NCBI GenBank assembly: GCA_949317995.1
Contig: OX439040.1
Span: 72,203,972 to 72,267,971 of the forward strand
From: Acholoe squamosa
Lineage: Eukaryota > Annelida > Polychaeta > Phyllodocida > Polynoidae
Direction of reading: 5' to 3'
DNA: 64,000 bases
The notes below the pieces were generated by a model. That model was given only the letters and a program-made list of their open reading frames with translations. It did no database searches and was not told where the DNA came from. The position numbers and the translations under genes were made by a program. Shown in pieces: positions 12,826-25,719 of this stretch. Position 1 is the first letter of the stretch. Each line of letters begins with the position of its first letter.

Positions 12826-14757
12826 AAGAATATACTTAGTGTGGTGTGTATTGCAAATGGGGGAGCTATTATCTCTCCTCGTAGCAATCCAATAAGTAAC
12901 ATAAGGCGGGGTATTTAATGACCACTGATATGCACAGCCATTAGATCGAATGACTCAGTGTACCCTCCTGAGACCTATGTGGCAAGGCATCTGGTAGGTC
13001 AGTAATTTCAGTACAATGTAGCTTCCTCTGGTGACTTGAGGAAGTAGAAGTATCGGGGGAAAGATGGGATAGACATGTCTGGTTATCTGATTGTGTAGGA
13101 GGTTGTGAAGTAGGGTCGGAAATTGAATGTCTGGACTGCAATAAGTCTGATTATTACTCAGAACCTGACAATCTGTTTCTGAATAATCATGAATCTGTTT
13201 AAATGTACATGACTACGATTTGCTTTCCTGATATGGGGATGAAATTGAGTTGATGCAGGCCTGACTCTAAAAAATGACATGTTCCTTTGTTCTGCATGCT
13301 AACATTGTAGCAATTGAAATCTTTCAATTACTGTGACTAATGGTGTAGCCAATCCTGCATCTTAATTGGGTGAAATTAGCAACACCAGAGCTAAGCCTTG
13401 TTCTCATAATTACAGGGTACAGTAGTGAATCTAAAGTATCTATATAGTAAAGCGTCCACATTACACAATAAGCCCTTCCACCACTGTTAGATAATTATGA
13501 GTTGTCATTTAGTGAAAGTGCAATTTGTGGAGTCTAATACCAGTAATTTGATCTTCACATGAGTTATGGAAGTGCTCAAATCAAACATAAGTCTTTAATT
13601 ACCATTTCCATCATGCCTCAGTCTATCAAGCGTTTTGCAATACACCAATGGGTTCTCTATTTCCCCATTCCCCCTCTCACTGTGGTGATAGCGATGGCCA
13701 TGAATTTCAACAATAGACTCATTTATTGCTTGGCATGTTTTCTGCTGCTGGAGAAAAAATTGATTTTAAATATCAAAGTTGATAGCTATTAACCCTTTTA
13801 ATGCTCATGGAAGATCAACCATCAAGCAAATAGAATGTGGGGCCCTAGAAAGTTCAGTTAAAATATAATTAGTCTGGCAGTTACTTACCCATGATTTGAT
13901 TTGTATTTGAACAGTGACAGTTCTTTTTGAGCAAATACGAAAACTATTTAAAAAGTGCTTACTTTATTGTATGTTTTACCGAACAAATGACTTTAAAGAC
14001 AAATAAGTGGATGATGTTCATCCCTAAGAAAAAAAAGGCTATATGGTTGTAGAATGCCCATCAGGTTACTACAACATCACATGCAGAGAATCTATGCCGA
14101 ATCCTCACTGGTGTTGAAAATAGAAATCCAATCCTCCCCAAGGGATGTTTTCAGACTGGCTCAGAATTTGGGGCCTGTACAATAAGTATGAACATCTAGG
14201 TTTACATTAACGACTTTTGCCAGGAGTTGGAGGATATTCAATTACCAGGTGCCATAAAGAATATATAGGGTACTACAATCAATGTAATATTTAGCCAATA
14301 AAAGGCTCACACGTGACACCTGAGCAGCCAAGGGTACCCCACCTGACAAGCTGGCCCCTATGGTTGCCAACCTCAATTTGAAGATGTTCTAGCGATTCTT
14401 AATCAGAATATACAAGCAATTTCTCTCTTAAACTGTTATTGTTAAGACCCTTTCAGGAAGTAAGGACCACGAAGAGCCTTATAACAAATATGAGGGAAAA
14501 TTAAAAAAAAAATACCATCCCAATTTAAACAATGTTTAGTCCAAAATTTCAAAAGTACTAAAAATAGTGAATTTTGCATGAATTTGGTTGCCATGGTAAC
14601 CAAATTGAAAGGGTACCATGTGACCATGTGGATCATTCTATTTTCAGAATTTGAAAATATAAAAGAAAAGCTACAATATGCACTTTCATCTCAATTGATA
14701 GAGGGGTTCCTGAAATATGCATGTTTGAAGTTTGATCAAATCATCATGTTTTGAGAA
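12826..14757. repeat. Tandem duplication unit Z2 (about 1.9 kb)
   Basis: Second copy of the direct tandem duplication, beginning at the same AAGAATATACTTAG as the first copy and ending at ATCATGTTTTGAGAAA, the same string that closes unit 1. It lacks the copy-1 segment holding the GGTTGCCATGGCAAC palindrome-like string but keeps the following GGTTGCCATGGTAACC palindrome (14,586-14,601). Divergence is a few percent, mostly substitutions and short indels, so it is older than the duplication at 35-43 kb. Confidence 0.85.
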
Positions 14758-14986
14758 AATAAATGCTATGTTATCAAAGCTATATCTCCCTTGTCATGAT
14801 AGATACAGACAATCAGGATTCCAGGATGTTATACCCATGTGTTTAGTTTAGACCTCCACCATTTCACTTCTAGTAGGAATATCAACATGATTAAAACAGT
14901 TTTTGAAAGGTAATGACACCCCCTAAGGCCCAAAATTCAGTGCAATATACTATAGACCTGAATGTGTTGGATTGTCCTAGTAATGA

Positions 14987-15063
14987 ATATTTGACAGGAT
15001 CTGCGAAAAAGGCCATTAGCGCAGGGTATATTAAGGTCCCTATTCCCAGTAAATGTCACATAT
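14987..15063. mobile_element. 77-bp MITE-like element, copy 2
   Basis: Same length and ends as the unit at 1,723-1,799: ATATTTGACA at left and TGTCACATAT at right, with one mismatch between arms. The interior keeps GATCTGCGAAAA and CCCAGTA but is otherwise diverged. Confidence 0.6.
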
Positions 15064-17930
15064 GATGATAAGATACAAGAAATACAGAACAGAGGCTTAT
15101 GTATCTGTACTTTCAATAATATGTATCAGCGTACACCTGCAACTGCACTACACGAAAGGCACTGTATTGATCTCCTTGCCAAGAGGGGGCCTGCACAAAT
15201 ATTAGGTATTATTTATAAAAAGGCAAAGGTTGAAGCCACGGTGATCCACCCAGCAGATAGGAGAACCAGAGGAGATGATAATGTCAAATTTCCGATTGTT
15301 ATATTTAATTACAAATCGTCTGATAAAAGTCCTTGGATTAGAGGGGTTAAAATGTTGGACAATTTTAAGTAAGATCGATCTTGTTAAACGTTCTAAGCAC
15401 CAGCATCTTTAGTGTGGCCACTGCCTTGTTTTATCCTATTTACATACTTTGTACCAGGTATCTGAATGACACATTATACAACACCTATTTAATAATGCTT
15501 GACCTTTACTTTTAATTATAATGCATTTGATTCTTATACATCTATAATTTGTTATATCATGCCCTGTTCCTGCTTGTGTATCTTACTGGTATTACTAACT
15601 GTCTCCTTGTGTCAATTGCCAGTGCTAGTATATGGTCAGGGGTAAACGGACGCTTAGTCCTTAGCTATTGAATATCTTAGCTTAGCTTGATTAGGGCCTG
15701 TTTCCACACACGTAGACTAAGGAACATCAGGGAAAGGATTATTAATTGGTTTTCTCATTAACAATGCTGTATATGGAGTACACACTATGCCTTGATGGTG
15801 TGAAATTGATGAATATTTTTTTTTTATTCTTTTCAGTACATTGGTACTTATTGGACCGCTCTAAGCAGGTATACTATATGTCCAGTGGATCTGGATAGTA
15901 CCAGATGATGTGATACAATGTGATCCTTGATTGATTGTATTTCTTTATGTATGGACTGCATGGTTATGGTCTAAAAATTATTTGTATATAGACGAATTAA
16001 TACCCAAGCACATACTGTGATTAAGTATTATGACTCGACATAGATGTCTAAAAAACCGAAACTGTAGAGGAAATTCTTATGATTTGTACCTGCTTATATA
16101 AGATTATTGACATATTGTAGCCTGTTCTTTTGGAAAAATAAGAATGGATGTAGGGACTGGTCATCTCAATTCCCATAATACAGGGAGACCAACCTTTTCG
16201 TGTGATGTTGGGAAATAAAAAGATTCAAAACTCAAAACTAAAACTCAGGATTGATTGGCTTGGAGGTGACACATGTCACAAAGACACAGTCCTGATTAGC
16301 TAGTAGGTAACCACATCTAACACACAGAGCCTCCTGGATACATAATTCCCTGAGTGTCCTTTGTAACAGTATGATAGGGTGTGGGGTATTTTGGATTACT
16401 GAAAGTGAAGTAGTGACAATGGGGGTAAAACTATTATGGCTTTATTGAGGCACATATTTCAGCAAAAAACAATGAAAATTAATGGCATCACCTGCCTGCC
16501 TCGAAAGGTTCATCATAATTTCAAAGAATTGATAGTTTCATAACTCCGGTGTTGGAAAGAGAATTCTAATCCATGTGTGCTACTAATTATACACTCTGTT
16601 GAGCCAGGATACGGCAAAACGTCCAACTTCCTTCTGTTTTCTTTAATCTTGGTGAATTCCAGTTTTCCCCTGTGTATTGCATTGAGATGCTGCCCACATC
16701 AAATCACCTTACCAGGTTTCTCCATTGCCCAGTCTTGATCCCCATACAAAACGCGTTGTTAGCAAATGTGTGGGCCAACACTTGGGATGGCCCCTTGACC
16801 ACTTACAGCCAAACCCAAAACACTAGATCAGCTTTATACCAAATACCCATTGACAGCAGCCTGCAGTAGGCACCCAGCAGGGGTTGGCATTGACTGTTTA
16901 ACTTATTGGCCAGTGGCTCAGAATATGTCATCAATACCTGACCACTGTATCTGAACCAGCACTGCCCGCTTGAGTACTACAGCCAAAATAAGGTACATGT
17001 GATCTATCGAACAACCTATAAACTATGTATTTTATAAAGCTCATATATCATAGATCATATATCACATTCTCCATACTTAAACATTTATAACACTTTCTGC
17101 ACTAAATCTTATACCACAAAACATTCCCACCATAAACTACAGGTTGGCTCAAAGAAGTATATCATCAGATACTGAGTGGGCCCTCCAGAGTTGATTACAC
17201 CTGTTTGTTCTGCTCAACATCAAAGGTGGCAGTCTCCTGTCATAGCCCTGGTCCTGTCAGTGTCTAGACAGCCATCCACACTCAGAGAGAGAGTCATGTA
17301 TTTGTTATCGTCTTCTGGATTACCACCTTTGTACCACCACTCAACTCTGTGCCCCTCATCTGCATGTGAAGCAGGTTTTTTTCCTCTGTTGGCTCCACTA
17401 TAGATGTATGGGAAAGAGCATAATAAAGCAACATCTGCTTCTGTGGTGTTTCTGTTACCCTCAGCACTAGAGTTGGTCTGATGAAACGTGAATTATCAAC
17501 AGCTAGAATCTATGAGTATTGATGAATTGTGGCTTGGTTTTCTCAGTGTGGTAATGTTTTATGACATTTTATATCCTGATATCTGTTACTGTTCATCATT
17601 TACTTTATTCCTCTTTTAGACCATATTGCTATGTTCCTATGAAAGAAAGTAAATACCGTAATACTGAGAGGGAAATCAGGAAAATGCTCTTGACTGCTGG
17701 ATAGAGAGCTAATATTGGTCTGAAATCGGCATTGGACATCAACACGTCAGAGTTTTAATGGTTCCCATCACAAAAGTCAAACCAAACACTTATTTTACCT
17801 TTTTGGCTTCAGTCCATAGGGCTAAACCATCATGTTTGACGATGGGAACGGGAATGGTGGTCCAGACAGTGTAATTATCCAGATTATAGGATCATGCTGC
17901 ATTGGTAGGGAAGTTCCCCTCATATGTCTT
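15064..17930. other. Intergenic, nothing recognised
   Basis: AT-rich sequence with only short chance ORFs. A small imperfect inverted repeat (TTCCCATC and GTCAAAC, answered by GTTTGAC and GATGGGAA) lies at about 17,762-17,850. No protein or RNA family was recognised. Confidence 0.5.
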
Positions 17931-18760
17931 TATATATATAAATAAAATAAAAACACTTGGAATAGGTCACACTCTGTCCATCGACAAGGTCATATAGATG
18001 TTTATCACCTGTTGTTATACGACAGAGGGAGCTAGGGACCTCTAGTTATTTCTAGTTATTGTTGCAAAAGTGGTATGTGACAAACTGGTGACATTGTTAA
18101 TACAGCAATACAGACTCTATAACCATAATATTCCTGTTACTTGCTATGTTATGGCAAGGCCAATTTCTTGGTATTCATGATAGAATTCAGCAAAACATAT
18201 TGTGACACAAATTGAGAGCAATGGTCAAATGTCCTTCCCTGTCCCCAGGAGGTGCTTTGGCACATCTTACCAACATTTCCCTCATTGTTCAGGAAGATAA
18301 AACAGCTTCTGTATTCATAGTGTGTATCCTCTGTTGTGTCTTTTTGCTGATGTCGTATTTTGCATGAATGGGAAGAACGGATGAAACATCCCTTAAGGCT
18401 CACAATACATATTGTTAGCTACCTAAAAGCCAATAGCTTTGCTACCTATAAGCATTTAGCTTTGTTGAAATAAATCTTTATCATGATACTTTCAGCTCAA
18501 CAAGACACTAGACAGCTCAGCAGGACAGGTAGTTTAGGCATACAATAAGACTCACCAAATATATAAAAGACCTTCATCCTATAAGTACTTTTGATTACTG
18601 AATGCAACACCCCTCACATTGATGTGGAAAGCATTGTAATTATTGTGTAATTCAGTGGACACTAGGGATAATAAACTAATCTACATACAGAATCAGCTGC
18701 ACATCAGATACTGCTGATGGGACCTGGGAAACATAAACAACCATAACTGACCACATTATT
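17931..18760. repeat. Paralogous block W, copy 1
   Basis: It is homologous to 25,720-26,460; both contain the ACACTTGGAAT and GACAGAGGGAGCTAG landmarks in the same order, followed by the TAATTCAGTGG segment. Non-coding as far as can be seen. Confidence 0.65.
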
Positions 18761-19284
18761 TTTTTGACAATCCCAAAGGGCAAAACATGATTCAAGCAAA
18801 GATACCAGAAACATACCTGTAATTCAGGCCTAATTGTGTCATCAAGAGGGGAAACTCAGTCTGCCATTTTCAGATGCAAGATACCATAGATAACATCTGT
18901 ATGGGAAACGGTTCATGAATCATTGATACATTTTACATCATACTCTATTTGCCAGTTGCCAGGAAACAGCAGTGGGAGATCCAGGATTGTCTAGAAGGGG
19001 GGGCCCAAGACTTGAAAGAGGTGAAAGCTGATTAGGTACTATGTGTGGTCCGAGCACTGCAAGCCCCCTGTTTGGGGCCCCCTCTACACTTTTCTTTTCC
19101 CTCTTTTTATCCCCTCTATCTCATTTTTCCCTCTCCTTTATTTGTGGGGCCACCCCCCTGGATTGCAGACTTTGGACTTGTTGTCCACAGTAAGGCATAC
19201 TGTCAACTCTCACCAAACCTATGAGCAGAGACAATGGAAATGACATGAACTCTTTGCACTAAGGTTTTCAAAGATAATCAATAG

Positions 19285-19530
19285 CAATCATGTCTGTCAT
19301 GTGTCGTCAATTATGGACTCTAAGCCTGGACATCCTCACCAACTTTCAACCGTTCAGTCCATGATCACTGCAGCATCCAGGCAGATAGCAAAAACATCAC
19401 TTCTAAACGCATGGGTTGAAGGGTTGACTTTGAAATATGACTCTCTAAAGCCACCTAGAGTACTGCTATGCATCCAAGCAGATCACTGCTGAAAAGTCCC
19501 ACAATACCAATCTGCAAGAAAGGCAGAGAG
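19285..19530 (+). repeat. Three-copy conserved block, copy 2, with a 63-codon ORF
   Basis: Homologue of 1,329-1,620 and 28,001-28,270. The ORF 19,301-19,492 matches the 1,342-1,536 frame at both ends and shares its stop codon. Differences in the first 25 codons include four synonymous third-position changes and about seven amino-acid changes, which neither proves nor excludes coding. Confidence 0.45.
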
Positions 19531-20011
19531 TGGTAGGTTGGGAACGTTAGTCTGATGGTGTATGTTAGGGTTGTATAAGGGAAAGAAGGTATAGTCATTT
19601 TATGCTATTGTGATGCTCGTTCATGCTCTTAAATAAACACCAAAATGGTAGGAATTTACCAACATATTTCCCAACAATCTTCAGCTCGCCAGCAATGAAC
19701 GTCACCCTCCTCTAGTCGATACCACAGAGTGTAAGAATACCCCCTCTGAACAGTGACATGCAAATGCTTCCTCCTCAAGAAGATTACAGAGACTGGTGCT
19801 GACATCTGGTGCTGACACCAGGGTCTCACCTCCAGGTCACCTACTGTTAAGGTCACATCCCCTATTATCACCCAGTCAACCCATTCACCATCTCATTGGG
19901 GGTTAGTTGTAGAAGCTTCCTTCATTTCTCCTTAAATGTATGCCAGGAAATCTGCAAAGTAGCAGACCCGCCTATTACATCTGAAAAGGAGTGTTCTCGA
20001 CATGTCTTTGA

Positions 20012-20340
20012 CACTAAAGACACCAGACTACCCTTAGTGTGTGTGTTGCAAAAAAGGGGAACATTATCAATAACTTTGCTTGTAGATATTCAAGAAGTAA
20101 TGTAAAATGGGTTCTGGTCACCATTGATATACTCTGCTATTAGGTCTAATGGCCCGATGTACCCTCCTGACACCTATGTTTCAAGGTGTCTGGCAGGCCA
20201 GTGATTGAGCACCCTGAAGTCTCCCCTGGCGACTTGAGACAGTAAAAGATTTTGGGGCAGGTGGGATGGAGATGTCTGGCTATCTGAGTAACTAGAACTT
20301 TAACACTTGAAGGGCCATTGATGCAGGAGTGCATCATGTC
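20012..20340. repeat. Z-type repeat, old copy
   Basis: Homologous to the first 320 bp of the 2.1-kb tandem units at 10,718 and 12,826, sharing GATGTACCCTCCTGA and the following CACCTATGT. A sister copy follows at 21,190. Short flanking pieces around TGTTCTCGACATG at 19,991 and 20,400 are also duplicated. Confidence 0.65.
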
Positions 20341-21189
20341 CATTGGTCTGCCAGTAAATCTGTAAAGTAGCAGACCCGCCTATGAAATCTGAAACGGAGT
20401 GTTCTCGACATGCCTTTGACACTAAAGATAGCTAGGATAATGAGATTTGAAATACTTTATTGACTGTATCATGTATCTTATGTGGGATAGAGTGAATAAA
20501 GTAGATTCTGGAACTGCAATACATTTACTCCTATCTTATCTGGTAGACTGTAGGTGAATTTTCAAAGTACCCTCTCCAGGAAAATGAACCTGTCAAAATT
20601 ACCAGCTAGTATCTCCATTCAACTTGGTCATAATAGTCACAAGTAGGTGCCACTATGTCTATGGAGGCCATTGCTACTAATGGGTAATTGGACTTGATTG
20701 CCCTTTACAGTATTATATCATACCTCTAGGCGGCAGCAGCTCTCAGCATGTTCCCTGTCTAAGGAGGATATTTCAAATAGAATTTATCTACAAATAAGTC
20801 CCCAGAACACAAATGTGGCATAATATATTGCTATGAATCAAAAGTTATGTTGATTAATTAGTGGGTTGCCTATGTATTGCTGGGGGTTCAAATGGGGGTA
20901 ATCTATAATAGTTAGCCAATTACACCTTAATCCTACCAGAAGAAAAGTGTCCCAGGTCAGAGAGAAATGTGGGTGTTATCAATTATTTCCCTGTCTAAAA
21001 TGACCCTTTTTAGTAAATGAACTAATTGCAACTTTACATGATCATCAAGATTTAGACCCCTCCTGTACTACTGATATGCTATAATGTGCCCTGCATCCAC
21101 TAGAGACAGTCCAGGAAATGTGTAAAGTTGAGGTCTTTAGCACTGTGACACATATAGACGCAAAAGTTAAGTAAAGAACTGTCCACCCT

Positions 21190-21473
21190 ACTAAAGACAC
21201 CAGACTACCCTTAGTGTGTGTGTTGCAAAAAGGGGAACATTATCAATAACTATGCTTGTAGAAATTCAAGAAGTAATGTAAAATGGATTCTGGTCACCAT
21301 TGATATACCCTGCTATTAGATCTGATGGCCCGATGTACCCTCCTGAGACCTATGTTTCAAGGTATCTGGCAGGCCAGTGATTGAGCACCCTGAAGTCTCC
21401 CCTAGCACTTGGGACAGTGAAAGATCAGGGGCAGGTGGGATGGAGATGTCTGGCTATCTGAGTAAGTAGAACT
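21190..21473. repeat. Z-type repeat, old copy
   Basis: Sister of 20,012-20,340 (about 90 percent similar by eye), ending exactly where a TTAA-flanked insertion begins at 21,474. No coding function was seen. Confidence 0.65.
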
Positions 21474-21783
21474 TTAACCCTTTGGTAGAACTTTAGTCCA
21501 TTGGTCATGAAGTCACAAAGTATCATTGTCTTCAAGGACAGGAAGGGTGATGCACCAATGCAGTGCTGACAAGAATGCTCACAAGCACTTCACTGGTGCA
21601 TCATCCAGAACTGTATCGAACCTGTAGGATCCGCATGATGCATGAATGCAGGGTCAGCATGATGCATGAATGCAGGGTCAGCATGATGCATGAATGCAGC
21701 CCCGGTGGGCAACTCACCAGAGCTGCATCAATGCATAATGATGAGCAATGGACAAGATACATCAGCAATCCTCAAAGGATTAA
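21474..21783. mobile_element. piggyBac-like MITE candidate
   Basis: The unit is flanked by TTAA on both sides (21,474-21,477 and 21,780-21,783) and has ends TTAACCCTTTG and, reversed, TTAATCCTTTG. TTAA target duplications with CCC-type termini are the signature of the piggyBac superfamily. Inside are three tandem 24-bp units containing CATGATGCATGAATGCAG (about 21,635-21,700). Related motifs occur at 59,223-59,330 and 63,813-63,835. No transposase is present. Confidence 0.45.
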
Positions 21784-23084
21784 AGGATAGTGCATTAAAC
21801 GGGATTTCTGGATTTCAATAAGTCTGCATCTTGTGAAGAGCCTGGGAAAGGTTCTTGAAAAGTTTGCCACAGACTATCTATGAAGGAGCACTCAAAATAA
21901 GGTCTGCATCATACTGAATATGTTAAAACGTTATATATACTTTACAAGGTAATGGGATGGATTGACTTCATTTTGATTCTCAGTCATTACATGGGATGCA
22001 CACTGGGGAACAACCATTCAGTTTTCACCAAACTTGACTCATGACCCTTGAACCTAAGTATTGCAATGCTCAATGATCAGGTTTTTAGACGAGGCTGGGA
22101 AGAAACCCCAGACTTTAAATATACTCTGTACTAAAAATTACCTACTGTACTGTTAGGGAAGCCACATTTTTTATGCTTTATGTAAGAAAATTGTTAATTT
22201 CTTGACAATGAGGGTTCATATCTTAAATATTTTGGTATTTTCTTGAAGAAAAGGCTTTGATCTTTTACATGGGCTTGAGATTTTCTTTAGGAAATTTAAC
22301 ACAAAAATCTGAAATTTGTTTTAGTGGTGTATACAGGTACATTTTATGGTCATGTGCTGACATAATCCATTACTTACTTTAGACTTGTACTGTAGTTTGT
22401 GATGCTGAGTCTGTTCCTGGGTAAATAAATGTTCCTCTTTCACATAGTGCCATTACCAAAGTCATTGAAGTAATAGAAAATGGTGAAAATACACCTTTTT
22501 ATGTCACTGTAAAATCGTCCTTAGATCTGCCCACATCCCCATTGCCATTCTGTATTCAGGGCTAGAAATGGCCATAGCCCTACATCTATGACTGGGGCCG
22601 TAAGGAGTTCAGTCTTCAACCTGATGATGCATCCTCCCTTTCTCATCATGATTCAAGCATTTAGCCATGGTTCTATCCTATATCTCTAAAAACACATAGG
22701 GTTGATACATATATGTGTGTTCAAGAGCCACCCCCTCCTCTACCCATGAACATGATGGGATTTTGTGACTTTGGACTCCCTGGTGTCACGTTTCTTCTTT
22801 AAAAGTTACACCTTAAGTCTCCACTGACAGTTCTTTAGATGTAAATATATTCACATCAAAGCCGCTGGAACCAATGCATCACAAATCTAACAAGGATGAC
22901 ATGCTAGAGGAGATTGCATGAGGCAGTGCTATAGGCCCATTGTCTCTGTCAAATTTAGAAATTGGTGCATGTGAGCGCCATGGGATTCAGATATTCAGGC
23001 CAAAGTAACCAGAGAGTCATGTTTTATTTTTATTAGTATTACTTTATATTAGTATTTCTTTTCCTGCAGGGTACAGCCCCTAGA
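21784..23084. other. Intergenic, nothing recognised
   Basis: No ORF, RNA or repeat of note was found; short chance frames only. Confidence 0.5.
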
Positions 23085-23560
23085 GAGAATGGTGATTAGT
23101 AGTATATGTTCTGATCAGCTTTTCCTGAAATGGGGATGAAATTGATCTATTGTAGGAGAGATGTCCTATGAAACTGCTGACATAGTGAGAATCGAAATCT
23201 ATCACTTTATTTAATGGCTTGTACCCTCTTTGCATATACAGTCTTAGTGGGTGAAATAAACAATACTGTGCATCAGTTATAGACCTGGTCCTCATAATTG
23301 CAAAGCAATATAATGAATTTCTATAGTTAAGTGTTCACACTGCATAATCACACATTAGGCACTTGCACTACTATTAGATAATTGGTGGTCTCTTGGTGAA
23401 AGTGCCTTTCTACAATAAGGCAATTTGTTGAGTCTAACAACAGCCATATTCTCTCAACATGTATGAGTTCCTGTTGTGCTCAGATTGAACAGAGGTTTTT
23501 AATAATTAACCTGCCATCCTCTGTGACTCCTCTGATTCCCTTTAATTAATCTTACCATTG
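23085..23560. repeat. Z-type repeat, old copy of the middle part
   Basis: Aligns with 11,100-11,640 and 13,210-13,750 (TTTCCTGA-ATGGGGATGAAATTGA and the following ATCTTTCAATTA/ATCTATCACTTTA segments). With 21,190-21,473 it reconstructs an old, interrupted copy of the 2.1-kb unit. Confidence 0.6.
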
Positions 23561-23640
23561 CACAGTCAGGCTTAATTCTCATCATTGAACATAATGTTCA
23601 TATTGTCTGATACATGGACTGAAATCATTAATAAGGACAG

Positions 23641-23642
<2 letters not shown>

Positions 23643-23702
<60 letters not shown>
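23643..23702. repeat. (TA)n microsatellite
   Basis: About 29 uninterrupted TA dinucleotides. Reading frames through it give YIYIYI-type artefacts. Confidence 0.95.
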
Positions 23703-23708
<6 letters not shown>

Positions 23709-23739
23709 TAAAAAATCAGAGATAAGAACCACACATATC

Positions 23740-24610
23740 AGTGCAGAGGGAGAAACCAGTGAAGAGCTCTGGTTGTGGAACCAATATTTGCCGAGACCAT
23801 TACAATTCAAAATGAGTTGGGATTTGGAAAGGTCCACATCGAAAAATCAAACAATGCTTCTTATTCAATATTTTTGTAAGTTTTTTGTGCCTCAGCAGTG
23901 TATAAAAGGGAAGGGGTTCTTTTCTGCTGACAAAATAACTGGAGGAGAAAGAGATGAGACAGAGTTTATAGTGGTTTACCTGCCTAATCTCGGATACTCC
24001 AATCAATAAAATGGTAAAGGTGAACGATGAGCAGTTTGAGCTGACTTCTTCTTCACGAGCGTGTCCTGCCCGTTCCGCACGAGGCTGGTAGGCCAAGTGC
24101 GGAGCGGGCAGGACACGTGAGTGAAGAAACAGGAAGCTCAAACTGCTCAGAGTTCATCTTTACATTTATGTCAAGATGTTTGGGTTGATAATTAATCAAT
24201 ATTTCATCAATAAGATTACCCATCGTCTTCGCCATCGTGCGGATTTGGCGCTGTTTATTCAACGCAGGGGTGCAATACGCGGTCTCAGTGCATTGTCAAT
24301 GGAACTACGATATTCACCTTGATATAATGTGCTGGGTTATTGCTGAGCACATATCCTGGACTATCCGTAGCATGTATCTCTCCAAATCTTTGTTATACCA
24401 GATAGTGCCACAGTTCTGCAATACTGAATGTCATTATCAGCATAAACAACAACAAGTATAATCAGGAAACAATAAGAGCGATGTATAGAAAATGTGCCAG
24501 AAATGGCAGATGTGTGCCTGCACCTGTCTGCGGTACTTCCTAACATTTGAATTGTGAGCACCACAGTGGGGATAAAAAAAACAATTTTAGCAGCCACTAA
24601 ACCTGGTGGG
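23740..24610. repeat. Paralogous block H, copy 2
   Basis: Homologue of 5,395-6,350. It is interrupted at 24,014-24,163 by a hairpin element absent from the other copy. Confidence 0.6.
24014..24163. mobile_element. 150-bp hairpin (foldback MITE)
   Basis: Arms of about 68 bp start GTAAAGGTGAAC at the left and end GTTCATCTTTAC at the right. They contain GAGCAGTTTGAGCT and its complement, and CGTGTCCTGCCCG and its complement; the loop is about AGGCTGGTAGGCC. The arm is GC-rich beside AT-rich flanks, and block H copy 1 lacks it, so it is an insertion. It could be transcribed into a hairpin RNA, but nothing here shows that. Confidence 0.8.
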
Positions 24611-25023
24611 ACTGTTCCACAGGTGTGGGCAGAGAAGGTATTCCTTCACAATTTTGCAGGTGCAGTGCCGAGGACTGATTTGTAATTGAAAACCTCCGCG
24701 GAGCTGGGGGATTTGCAAGAAAACCTCCAAGGCAAAGCACTGGAGGTAAGAACAATATAAATGGTAAAACAGGCTACACCCACCGGCAATCTCAATAATA
24801 TAATTGTTAACATGTTTGACTTTGAATCACAGAATGTGGGTTTAAGACTGCATGGTTTTTTTTTTCCATACACATACAAGGTAAAAGGGATCTCTGTAAA
24901 GGGCCTCCTTGAATCCCCTTCTACATTGTTAGTACATATGCAGTAAGGAGATATCCATTATATTACGTTCTTTTTATAATTTGTTGCAAACATTATATTG
25001 GTCAACAAAGAATGAAAACAAAA

Positions 25024-25090
25024 TCACAAGAGGGATTTGAACCTTTGTGGTCTAGATTTCTAATCGCTATACTATATTGCCTAGTCAAAC
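25024..25090 (-). repeat. tRNA-derived SINE head or tRNA relic
   Basis: On the minus strand an A-box-like ATAGTATAGCGATTAGA is followed at tRNA spacing by a B-box-like GGTTCAAATCCC. The acceptor arm does not pair, so it is not a working tRNA. It resembles the head at 44,459-44,540 (GTGGTTAGAAA-CTGGAC), which suggests one SINE family. Confidence 0.45.
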
Positions 25091-25193
25091 CTTCCAGTAA
25101 AATTACCCTGTTTATCTATAATCAATCATTCAATCAGAATAGAAGTATAGTGCCCTTAAGTTGATGTTCTAGCACCCATATTTTCAGCTGAGG

Positions 25194-25272
25194 ACTCATG
25201 GTGTATTGGCTAGCACATGGGACTCCATATCTATAGCACTGTCCGATGCATGGGAATGAATCTTATGTTGAC
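25194..25272 (+). repeat. tRNA-like SINE head (degenerate)
   Basis: Plus strand TGGTGTATTGGCTAGCAC resembles a pol III A box and GGGAATGAATC a decayed B box at the right spacing. Weakly supported. Confidence 0.3.
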
Positions 25273-25719
25273 CAGCATTTTCTCAAGAATTTCATCCGCC
25301 TTTCAAAAATAACCTAATTCATAAACCTCCTGCTACGCTTGGCATAGTTAACAAAACCTCCTCCAAGGCCTGCTGTCCCCCCTACTGTAGAATGTGAAGA
25401 GAAACCTACAGTAGGAACAATGGGGTGCACAGCCAGGTGGATAGCAGGTTGAAAAACACAGTTGTAAAGAAATTTGTAGCAATTGAAGAGCCACATATTG
25501 AATGGTCAGCATAACGCTCCGATTTAGTGCTGGGAAGTAGACCAGCACTACTGAAACGGCCCCAGTATATACATGAACCTTGAGACACCATACACGCCAT
25601 TTAAGGGTAAAAGGACCCAGTGATGAATGCCTTCTGTAAAGTAATCACTGCTTGCCAATTTTAAGCCTTTCACATAGCCACAAATCTGTTACAATGGGGC
25701 ATTAGTAGGAATGTTTGCA

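Noticed and set aside
21635-21700. CRISPR-like array
   Set aside because: Three 24-bp units are contiguous without unique spacers, inside a TTAA-flanked element of a eukaryotic genome.
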